Notes under the pieces: generated by a model
The model's database searches: none
Told to the model about the DNA's origin: nothing
What the model saw: only the letters and a program-made list of their open reading frames with translations
Assembly: GCA_008360975.2 (NCBI GenBank)
Contig: CM039182.1
Location: 151,255,858-151,319,857, forward strand
Length of the DNA: 64,000 nt
Direction: 5' to 3'
DNA from: Lichenostomus cassidix
Lineage: Eukaryota; Chordata; Aves; Passeriformes; Meliphagidae
Shown here: positions 18,401-30,400 of the stretch, one piece after another
How the letters are laid out: each line of letters opens with the position of its first letter
Numbering within the stretch: the first letter of the stretch is position 1
Made by a program: the position numbers and the translations under genes

Positions 18401-21400
18401 CGGCCGTGCAGGAACTCGCAGACGGAATCCAATTCCGGCGGCTCGAGATCTCCGACGGCGCGGAAGTGGAAGGAGAGTTCATGGAATTCCACCAGGATCC
18501 CGCTTTTCCTGCCTGGCGGAGAGACGGGTGGGATTTTCCAATGGATTCCCGCGAAATTCCGGCTGGATTCCCGTGAAATTCCCGAGAAATTCCCGTAAAA
18601 TTCCTGTGGAATTCCTGCTGGATTCCCGTGAAACTCCCATGGAATTCCCACTAGATTCCCATGAAATTCCCATGGAATTCCTGCGAAATCCCAACAGAAT
18701 TCCTGCTGGATTCCTGTGAAATTCCCACAAAATTCCCGCGAAACTCCTGTGGAATTCCTACAAAATTCCTGCAAAATGGGAAATTTCATTTCCCATGAAA
18801 TTCCCGTGAAACTCCTGCTGGATTCCTGAGAAATTCCCATAAAATTCCTGTGGAATTCCTGCTGGATTGCCGCGAAATTCCCACGGAATTCCTGCTGGAT
18901 TCCCACAACATTCCCATGAAATTCCCATGGAATTCCTGGGAAACTCCCTTGAAATTCTTATGGAATTCCTGTGAAACTCCCATGAAAATTCCCACGAAAT
19001 TCCCGTGGAATTCCTGCAAAATCCCTGCAGAATTCCCGTGGAATTCCCACTAAATTCCCAAAAAATTCCCGCTGGATTCCTGTGAAACTCCTGTGGAGTT
19101 CCTGATGGATTCCCGCGAAACTCCCATGAAAATCTCCATGAAATTCCTGGTGGATTCCTGGGAAAATTCCCATGGAATTCCCACAAAATTCTCGCTGGAA
19201 TTTCTGTGAAACTCACAAAATTCCCATTAGATTCCCATGGAATTCCCGTGAAATTCTTATGGAATTCCTGTGAAACTCCCATGAAAATTCCCATGAAGTT
19301 CCCATGGAATTCTTGCAAAATCCCTGCGGAATTCCCGCTAAATTCCCACAAGATTCCCACGAGATTCCCACAAAATTCCTGACAAATTCCCGCTGGATTC
19401 CTGTGGAATTCCCGCTAGATTGCCGCGAAATTCCCACTGGATTCCGGCGGAATTCCTGTGAAACTCCTGTGGAATTCCTGCAGAATTCCAGTGAAATTCT
19501 TATGGAATTCCCGTGAAACTCCCATGAAAATTCCCATGAAATTCCCATGAAATTCCCATAGAATTCCTGCAAAACCCCTGTGGAATTCCCATGGAACTCC
19601 CACTGTATTCCTGCGAAATTCCCATGAAATTCCCACAAAATTCCCATGAAATTCCCACGAAATTCCTGCTGAATTCCCACAAAACTCCCATGGAATTCCT
19701 GTTGAATTACCACGAAATTCCCATGGAACTCCCGCTGTATTCCTGCAAAATTCCCATGAAATTCCCACACCGGATTCTCCACAAAATTCCCACAAAATTC
19801 CCAAAAATCTTCCCGGGAAATCACCTTTCCGGGGATCCCGCTGGAGTCGGCTGAGCTCTCGTTTCACCAGCCGAGATTCCCAACCCATGGAGTCGCTCAG
19901 GGCGACGACGTCGAATTCCATGGATCCCGAAATTCCCGAAATTCCCGAAATTCCCGAGGGATTCCTCGCCAGGAGAACCGCCAGAGGAGGAGAACTGGGG
20001 GGAAAAATGGGAATTTTGAGGGAAAATGGGAATTTTGGGGAAAAAAAGGGAATTTTTGGGGAAAAAAGGGGGATTTTGGGAAAACTGTGGGATGGGAATG
20101 ATCGGAATTCTGTTGGAATTCTGGGATTTTGGGAAAAAATTTTGGGAATTTTGGGGGAAAAAGGGAATTTTGGGGAAAAAATGGGAAATTTGGGGGAAAA
20201 AATGGGAATTTTGGAGGAAAAATGGGAATTTTGGGAAAAGAATGGGATGGGAATGAATCAAATCCTGTCAGAATTCCGGGATTTCGGGGGAAAAAATGGG
20301 AATGTTTGGGGAAAAAATAGGATTTTTGGGGAAAAAAACGGGAATTTTGGGGGAAAAAATGGGAAATTTGGTAAAAAAACTGGGAATTTTGGGAATTCTC
20401 ACCTCTGCGCCGCCTCACGGAGCTGGCGGGATCCTCCGGAGCAGCGGATCCGGCAGCGGGAATAGGTGGGAAGAAGCAATTCCAAGAAATTCCCGGGATG
20501 GAGATCCAGGTAGCACAGGAGAGTCTCGATGGCTGTGGGGGAGAAAGGAAAAATTGGGAATGGGTTTGGGATTTTTGGGGTTTTGGGGGTTTTTTTGGGA
20601 TTTTTGGGGAGTTCTGGTGGAATTCCCACGAAATTGCCATGAAATTCCTGCGGAATTCCCGCAAAAATTCCCACAAAATTCCCCAAAAATTCCCGTGAGA
20701 TTCCCGCTGGATTCCCACAACATTCCCGCAAAATTCCTGCAGAATTCTGGCAAAATTCCCACAAAAATTGCCGCAAAATTCCTGTGGCATTCCCAAGGAA
20801 TTCCCACAAAATTCCCGTGAAATTCCTGCAAAACTCCTGTGGAATTCCCACAACATTCCCGCTGGATTCTGGCAAAATTCCTGTGGAATTCCCACTGGAT
20901 TCCCAAGAAATTCCTGCAAAATTCCTGTGAAATGCCCACAAAATTCTGGTGAAATTCCCACAGAATTCCTGCAAAATTCCTGCTGGATTCTGGCAAAATT
21001 CCTGTGGAATTCCTGCTGGATTCCTGTGAAATTCCCATGAAATTCCCGCAAAATTCCCATGGAATTCCCGCAAAGTTACCGCAAAATTCCTGCGAAATTC
21101 CAATTGGATTCCCGCAAAATTCCCGCCCAATTCCCCAAAAATTCCCATGAAATTCCCACAAAATTCCTGTGAAAGTCCCATGGAATTCCCGTGAAATTCC
21201 TGCTGCATTGTGGTGAAATTCCCGCGGAATTCCCACAAAATTCCTGCAAAACTCCTACGGAATTCCCATGAAATTCCCTCAAAATTCCCGCTGGATTCTG
21301 GCAACATTCCTGTGGAATTCCCATGAAATTCCCACAAAATTCCCATAAAAATTCCAGCAACATTCCTGTGGAATTCCCACTAAGTTCCCCAAAAGTCCCT

Positions 21401-24400
21401 GCAAAATTCCCACAAAATTCCCACTAGATTCTGGCAAAATTCCTGTGGAATTTCCATGAAATTCCCACAAAATTCCCGTGAAACTCCTGCTGGATTCCTG
21501 CAAAACTCCTGTGAAATTCCCATGGAATTCCCGCAAAATTCCCGTTGGATTCCGGCAAAATTCCTGTGGAATTCCTGCTGGATTCTCATGAAATTCCCAC
21601 AAAATTCTCACTGGATTCCCGTGAAATTCCCACAAAATTCCTGCCAGATTCCTGTGAAATTCCTGCAAAATTCCTGCTGGATTCCCACAAAAATTCCCAC
21701 AAAATTCCAGTGGAATTCTCGTGAAATTCCCGTGAAATTCCTGCTGGATTCCCATGAAATTCCCACAAAATTCCCATCAAATTCCTGTGGAATTCCCGCA
21801 AAATTCCTGCCGGATTCCCACAAAATTCCCACAAAATTCCCACAAAATTCCCACGAAATTCCCGTTTTTTGGAGGTTGATTCCCGAGGTTTTTTCACCTT
21901 CCTCCCGCAGATCCAAAGATTCCACGATTTCCCGGATGGGGATGGATCTCTCGTGGCCGTGGCAGATCCGACGGTTTTCCCGCTTTTCCGGGTTTTCCTT
22001 GTCCAAAAATTCCGGGATTTTGGGATTTTCTGGTTCTCTGCCCTGAGGAGAATCCGGAATTTTGTTTGGGGTATTTTGAGTTTTCCCTAAAATTTGTAAT
22101 TCCCAATGAAATTTAAAAAATTCCCAACAAAATTGCCAAAAATTCCCCCAAAAATTCCCAAAAATTCCCAATGAAATTCTCAATGAAATTGTCAAAAAAT
22201 TCCCAATGAAATTCCAATGAAATTCCCCAAAAATTCCCAATGAAATTCCCCAAAAGTTCCCAATGAAATTCCCAATGAAATTCCCAAAAATTCCCAAAAA
22301 ATTCCAAAGAAATTCCCAAAAATTCCCAAAAAATTCCCAATGAAATTCCCAAAAATCCCCAAGAAATTCCCAAAAATTGCCAATGAAATTCTCAATGAAA
22401 TCATCAAAATTCCCCCAAAAATTCATTAAAGCTCCCAAATTCCAAAAAATGCCCAATGAAATTCCCGAGAAATTACAAAAATTCCAATGAAATTACCAAT
22501 GAAATTCCCAAAAATTCCCAATGAAATTCGAATGAAATTCCCAAGAAATTCCCAATGAAATCCCCAAAAATTCCAAAGAAATTTCCAATGAAATTCCCCA
22601 AAAGTTCCCCAAAAATTCCCAAAATTTCCAATGAAATTCCCAAAAAATCCCAAAGAAATTCCCAAAAATTCCCAAAAAATTCCCAATGAAATGCCCAAGA
22701 AAATTCCAAATGAAATTCTAATGAAATTCCCAAAAAGTTTCCAATGAAATTCCCAAAAATTCCAATGAAATTCCCAATGAAATTCCCAATGAAATTCCAA
22801 TGAAATTCCCAAAAATTCCAAAGAAATTCCCAAGAAAATCCCCAAAAATTCCAAAAATTCCCAACGAAATCACTCAGAAAATTCCAAAGTTTTTTAGGAA
22901 GTTGGGAATGGGATCCCAAAATTCCCAAAAAATTCCCAATGAAATTCCCTTGAAATTCTCTCAAAATTCCCAACAAAATTCCCAAAAAATTCCAAAAATT
23001 CCCAATGAAATTCTCAAGAAATTCCCAACAAAATTGCTCAGAAATTCCCAAGTTTTCGGGAAGTTGGGAATGGGATCCCAAAATTCCCTCATTCCCAATG
23101 AAATTCCCAAGAAATTCCCCAAAAATTCCCAATGAAATTCCAAAAAATTCCAAAAAAATTCCAAAAAAATTAATAAAAATTCCCAATGAAATTCCAAGAA
23201 ATTCCAAAAATTCCAAATGAAATTTCCAAAAAATTCCCAAAAATTCCCCAAAAATTCCCTCATTCCCAATGAAATAATCTGGAAATTCCAACGTTTTTAA
23301 GAAGTTGGGAATGGAATCCCAAAATGCCAAAAATTCCCAAAAAATTCCCAATGAAAAATCCCAAAAATTCACAATGAAATACCCAAAAAATTCCCCAAAA
23401 TTCCCCAAAAAATCCCCAAAATTCCCCAAAAATCCCCAAAGAAATTCCCAATGAAATTCCCAAGAAATTCCCAAAAAATTCCAAAAAATTCTCCCAAAAA
23501 TTCCCCAAAATCCCCAAATATCCCAAAAATCACCAAAAAAAAACACAAAATCCCCAAAATCCCAAAAATTCTCCCAAAAATCCCCAAAATCCCAAAAAAA
23601 TTCCCAAAAATCCCCAAAAAATCCCCAAAATCGAAAACCCCAAAAAAAAAAAAAAATTCCAAAAAAATCCCCAAAAATTAAAAAAAACCCAAAAAATCCC
23701 AAAAATCCCCAAAAAATCCTCCCAAAATCCCCCCAAAAATCCCCAAAAAATCCCCAAAAATTCCCAAAAAATTGCCAAAAATTCCAAAAAAATCCCCAAA
23801 AATTAAAAAAAAATCCAAAAAAATCCAAAAAAATTCCCAAAAATCCCCCAAAAATCCCCCAAAATTCCCAAAAAATCCAAAAAAATCCCCAAAATTCCCA
23901 AAAATTGCCAAAAATTCCAAAAAATCCCCAAAATTAAAAAATCCAAAAAAATCCAAAAAATCCCAAAAATCCCCCAAAAAATCCCAAAAAATCCCAAAAA
24001 ATCCCCAAAATTCCCAAATTTCCCCACCAATCCCAAAAATTCCCAAAATCCCCAAAAAATCCCCAAAAATCCCAAAAAATCCCAAAAATTCCCAAAAATT
24101 CCCCAAAAATTCCCAAAAAATCCCCCAAAAATCCCAAAAATCCCCAAAAAATTCCCCAAAAATTCCCAAAAATCCCCCAAAAAATCCCCAAAATATCCTC
24201 AAAAATTGCCAAAAAATTAAAAAAAATCCCCCAAAATTCCCCAAAAACTCCCCAAAAACACCCCCAAAAATCCCCCAAAACCCCCAAAATTCCCACCTTT
24301 TCCCCACCAATCCCAAAAACCCGGAATATTCTCCCCACCTGGGCGAATTCCCGAATTTTCCCGTGGATCTCCCGACATTTGCAGGGAAAGAAAACCTTCT

Positions 24401-27400
24401 GGATCAACTTCTTGACGGAGAGGAAATCCACGGAATCTGCCAGGATGTGACGCCGAAGCTCCGGCAGGTCCTGACCCTGCGGAAAATCCATGGAAAATCC
24501 ATGGAAAAATCCCAAAATTCCGGGATTTTCCCAAAAATTCCCGGTAGAAAAACCCCAAAATCCCATTTTTCCCCCCCCAAAAAAATCCGGAAAATCCATT
24601 AGAAAATCCCGGAAATCCATGGAAAAATCCCAAATTCCTGTTTTTTCCCCCAAATTCCTGTTTTTTCCCCCCAAAATTCCCAGCGGAAATCCATGGAAAA
24701 ACTCCAAAAATCCATGGAAAAATCCCAAAATTCCAGGATTTTCCCAGAATTCCCAGCAAAAATCCACAGAAAAACCCCCAAATTCCCATTTTTTTCCACC
24801 CAAATTCCCAGCAGAAATCCATGGAAAAATCCCACAAATCCACAGAAAAAACCCAAATTTCTGGGTTTTTCCCAAAAAATTCCCCTTGAAATCCATGGAA
24901 AAATGCAAAATATCCATGGAAAAACCTCAAATTTCCAGTGGAAATCCATGGAAAACCACAAAAAATTCATTGAAACAACCCAGAAAATCCATGGAAAAAC
25001 TCCAGTAATCCATGGAAAAACCTGGAAAATCCGTGGAAAACCCCCAAATTTCATGGATTTTCCACAAAAATTCCCGGTAGAAAACCCCCAAAATCCCATT
25101 TTTTCCCCCCAAAATTCCCATTTTTTTCCCTAAATTCCTGTTTTTTTCCCCCAAAATTCCCATTTTTTCCCCTAAATTCCTGGTTTTTTTCCCTAAATTC
25201 CCATTTTTTTTCCTAAATTCCTGTTTTTCTCCCCAAATTCCCAGTGGAAAAACCCCAAATTCCCTTTTTTTTCCCCAAAATTCCAGTGGAAATCCATGGA
25301 AAAACCCGAAAAATCCATGGAAAAATCCCAAAATTCCGGGATTTTCCCAAAAATTCCCCTTGAAATCCATGGAAAAACCTGAAAAATCCATGGAAAAATC
25401 CCAAAATTCCGGGATTTTCCCAAAAATTCCCAGTAGAAAAACCCCAAAATCCCATTTTTTCCCCGCAAAATTCCCATTTTTTTCCTAAATTCCTGCTTTT
25501 TTTCCCCAAAATTCCCATTTTTTTTCCTAAATTCCTGTTTTTTTCCCCAAATTCCCAGTGGAAAAACTCCAAATTCCCGTTTTTTTCCCCAAAATTCCAG
25601 TGGAAATCCATGGAAAAACCCCAAAAATCCATGGAAAAATCCCAAAATTCCGGGATTTTCCCCAAAATTTCCCAGCAGAAATCCATGGAAAAATGCTGAA
25701 AATCCATGAGAAAATCCCAGAAATCCATGGAAAAATCACAAATTTCCAGGATTTTCCCAAAAATTCCCAGTGGAAAACCCCCAAAATTTACGGAAAAACA
25801 GAAAATCCATGGAAAAACCCCAAATTCCCATTATTTTTCCCAAAATTCCCAGTGGAAAAACCCAAATTTCTAGGATTTTCCCAAAATTTCCCAGTGGAAA
25901 TCCATGGAAAAACACAGAAATTCATGAAAAAACCCAGATATCCATGGAAAAACATGGAAAATCCATGGAAAAACCACAAATTCCTGGGTTTTCCCCCCAA
26001 ATTCCCATTGGAAAAATCCCCAAATTCCCGTTTTTCCCCCTAAATTCCCAATGGAAAAACTCCAGAAATCCATGGAAAACCCTGGAAAATCCACAGAAAA
26101 ACCTCAAATTTCTGGGATTTTCCCAAGAATTCCCAGCGGAAAAACCCCAAATTCCTGTTTTTTCCCCCAAATTCCCAGCGGAAATCCATGGAAAAACTCC
26201 AAATTCCCATTTTTTTTTCCAAAATTCCCAGTGGAAAAACCCCGAAAATCCACGGAAAAACCCCAAATTTCATATTTTGCCAAAAATTCCCAGTGGAAAA
26301 ACCCCAGAAATCTACAGGAAAACCTCAAAATTCCCAGTTTTTTCCCCAAATTCCCAGTGGAAAAACTCCAAATTCCCTTTTTTTTCCCCCAAAATTCCAG
26401 TGGAAATCCATGGAAAAACCCCAAAAATCCATGGAAAAAGCCCAAAATTCTGGGATTTTCCCAAAAATTCCCGGAAGAAAAACCCCAAAATTCCATTTTT
26501 CCCCCCAAAATTCCCATTTTTTTTCCTAAATTCCTGTTTTTTTTCCCCAAAATTCCCATTTTTTTCCTAAATTCCTGTTTTTTTTCCCCAAAATTCCCAG
26601 TGGAAAAACTCCAAATTCCCGTTTTTTTCCCCAAATTTCCAGTGGAAATCCATGGGAAAACCCGAAAAATCCATGGAAAAATCCCAAAATTCTGGGATTT
26701 TCCCCAAAATTTCCCAGCAGAAATCCATGGAAAAACTCAGAAATCCATGGAAAAAGACCAAATTTCCAGGATTTTCCCAAATTTCCAGCGGAAATCCATG
26801 AAAAAACGTAAAAAATTAATGGAAAAATGCAAAAAATTCATGGAAAACCCCAAATTGCATGGATTTTCCCGAGAATTCCCAGCGGGAATCACCAGAAAAT
26901 CTATGGAAAAAACCTCAAATTTTCGGGATTTTCACAAAATTCCCAGTGGAAAACCCACAGAAATCCCATTTTTTTTCCTCCAAATCTCCAGGATTTTTCC
27001 CAAAATTCCCATTTTTTCCCCAAAATCCCCATTTTTCCCCCCAAAATCCCCACCTGTGGCTCCAGGAAGAGGTGACACTTTTCTCCCAAAATTCACTTTT
27101 TTTCCCCCCAAATTCTCAGTTTTTTCCCCCAAAATTCCCATTTTTCCCCCCAAAAACCCCACCTGCAGCTCCAGGAACAGGTGACTATTTTTCTCCCAAA
27201 ATACCCAAAATTCCCATTTTTTCCCCCGAAATTCCCATTTTTTCTCCCAAATTATCATTTCTTACCCTCAAATTCCCATTTCTTTCTCCAAAATTCCCAT
27301 TTTTTCCCTCCATGAATTCCCAATTTTTTCCCCCAAATTCTCATTTTTTCCCCCAAAATTCCCATTTCCCCCCAAATCCCCATTTTTCCTCCCAAAATTC

Positions 27401-30400
27401 TTGGGTTTTTTACCCCAAATTCCCATTTTTTTCCTCCAAATTCCCATTTTTTTCCCAAAATTCCCATTTTTCCCCCAAATTGCCATTGGAAAATCCCCAA
27501 AATTCCCATTTTTTCCCCCCCAATTCTTGATTTTTCCCCAAAATCCCCATTTTTCCCCCCAAATCTCCAGGATTTCCCCCAAAATCCCCATTTTTCCCCC
27601 AAAATCCCCACCTGTGGCTCCAGGAAGAGGTGACACCTCGCAAAACCCCAAATTTCCAGGATTTACCCAAGAATTCCCAGCAGAAAAAACCCCAAATTCC
27701 CATTTTTTTCCCCCAAATTCCCTTTTTTCCCCCAAATTCCCATTTTTTTCCCCAAATTCCCATTTTTTCCCCAAATTCCCATTTTTCCCCCAAATTCCCT
27801 TTTTTTCCCCCAAATTCCCATTTTTTTCCCCAAATTCCCATTTTTTCCCCAAATTCCCATTTTTCCCCCAAATTGCCATTGGAAAATCCCCAAAATTCCC
27901 ATTTTTTCCCCTCAAATTCCCCCAAAATTCCCATTTTTCCCCCAAAATCCCCATTTTCCCCCAAACCCCACCTGGGGCTCCAGGAAGAGGTGACACTTTT
28001 CTCCCAAAATTCCCTTTTTTCCCCCCAAAATTCCCATTTTTCCCCCCAAATTCTCAGTTATTTCCCCCAAAATTCCCATTTTTTCCCCCCAAATCCCCAT
28101 TTTTCCTCCCAAATCCCCAGGATTTTTCCCCAAATCCCCATTTTTCCCAAAATCCCCATTTTTCCCCCAAACCCCACCTGTGGCTCCAGGAACAGGTGAC
28201 TATTTTTCCCCCCAAATTCCCATTTTTTTCCCCCAAATCCCAAATTCCCATTTTTTTCTCCCAAATTCCCATTTTTTCCCCCAAATTCCCATTGGAAAAT
28301 CCCCAAAATTCCTGGTTTTTTTGCCAAAATTCCCATTTTTTTCCCAAAATTCTTGGGTTTTTTCCCCAAAAATTCCCATTTTTCCCCCCAAATTCCCTTT
28401 TTTCCCCCAAATCTCCAGGATTTTTCCCAAAATTCCCAGGATTTTTTCCCGAAATTCCCATTTTTTCCCAAAATCCCCATATTTCCCCCAAAATCCCCAC
28501 CTGTGGCTCCAGGAGCAGGTGACACTTTTCTCCCAAAATTCCCATTTTTTCCCCAAAATTCCCATTTTTCCCCCAAATCCCCATTTTCCCAAAATCCCCA
28601 TTTTTTTCCCGAAAATCCCCATTTCCCCAAAATCCCCATTATTCCAATCCCCACCTGTGGCTCCAGGAGCAGGTGACATTTTTCCCCCAAATTCCCTTTT
28701 TTCCCCCCAAATCTCCAGGATTTTTCCCAAAATTCCCAGGATTTTTTCCCGAAATCCCCATTTCTTCCCCCAAAATCCCCATTTTTTTCCCCAAATTCCC
28801 ATTTTTCTCCCCAAATTCCCATTTTTCTCCCCCAAATTCCCATTTTTTCCCCCCAAATCCCCATTTTTCCCCAAAATCCCTGGATTTTCCCCAAACCCCA
28901 CCTGTGGCTCCAGGAGCAGGTGACATTTTTCCCCCCAAATTCCCTTTTTTCCCCCAAATCTCCAGGATTTTTCCCCCAAAATTCCCATTTTTTTCCCCAA
29001 AATTCCCATTTTTTCCCCCAAATTCCCCAAAATCCCCATTTCCCCCAAACCCCACCTGTGGCTCCAGGAGCAGGTGACACCTCGCAAAACCCCAAATTTC
29101 CTGGATTTTCCTAAAAATCCATGGAAAAACCCCAGAAATCCATGGAAAAACCCCAAATCTCCAGGATTTTCCCCAAAATTCCCAGTGGAAAACCCCAAAA
29201 TTTCATGGAAAAATCTGGGAACTCCATGGAAAAACCCCAAATTTCATGGAAAAACCCCAGAAATCCCATTTTTTCCCCCAAATTCCCATTGGAAAATCCC
29301 CAAAATTCCCATTTTTCCCCCCAAATCCCCATTTTTTCCCCCCAAATTCCCATTTTTTCCCAAAATCCCCATTTCCCCCAAACCCCACCTGTGGCTCCAG
29401 CAGCAGGTGACACCTGGCCTCCATCCCGTCCCTGCCGGCTCTGCCGATCTGCTGCACGAAACCCTCGAAGTTGGCGGGAAGGTTGAAGTGGATGATTCCC
29501 CGCAGAGCCGCGACGTCCAAGCCCATCCCCAGCGCCACCGTCGCCACCAAAATCCGGATCTTCCCACCCACGAAATCCCGCTGCAGCCGCCGGCGAGCGC
29601 CGCTGGCCAACCCGGCATGGTAGCATTCCGCCACGGAGGGAAAGTTTCCTGAAAAAATACCAAATTTAGGTGAAAAAATCCCAAATTTAGGTGAAAAAAT
29701 CCCAAATTTAGGAGAAAAATCCCAATTTTTAGGGAAAAAAGTGGAATTTTTAGCGAAAAAAATCCCAATTTTTAGGGGAAAAACTGGAATTTTTAGCGAA
29801 AAAATCCCAATTTTAGGGGAAAAAAATCCCATTTTGAAGGGAAAAAAGTGCCATTTTTAGGGGAAAAAAATCCCATTTTTAGGTGAAAAAATCCCATTTT
29901 TAGGGGAAAAAAAATCCCAATTTTTAGGAGAAAAATCGGAATTTTAGGGAAAAAATCCTATTTTTAGGGGAAAAAAGTCCCAATTTTAGGGGAAAAAAAT
30001 CCAATTTTTAGTAGCAAAAAATCCCATTTTTAGGGGAGAAATCTTGTTTTTAGGGGAAAAAAAATCCCAATTTTGGGGGGAAAAATATCTATTTTAGGTG
30101 AAAAAATCCGAAATTTAGAGAGAAAAATCAGAATTTTAGGGGAAAAAAATCCCAATTTTAGGGGAAAAACTGGAATTTTTACCGAAAAAAATCCCAATTT
30201 TTAGAGGAAAAAAATCCCAATTTTTAGGGAAAAAAAATCACAATTTTTAGGGCCAAAAATCCTATTTTTAAGGGAAAAAACCCACAATTTTTAGGGGGAA
30301 AAATCCCAATTTTTAGGGAAAAAAACCTAGTTTTAGGGGAAAAAATCCTATTTTTAGGGAAAAAAAATCCCAATTTTTAGGGAAAAAAATCACATTTTTA

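Noticed and set aside
22473..29095. Many open frames of 150-450 codons on both strands (GIF/GNF, PKFPFF types)
   Set aside because: They arise from tandem units with few stop codons, overlap real introns, and match no family.
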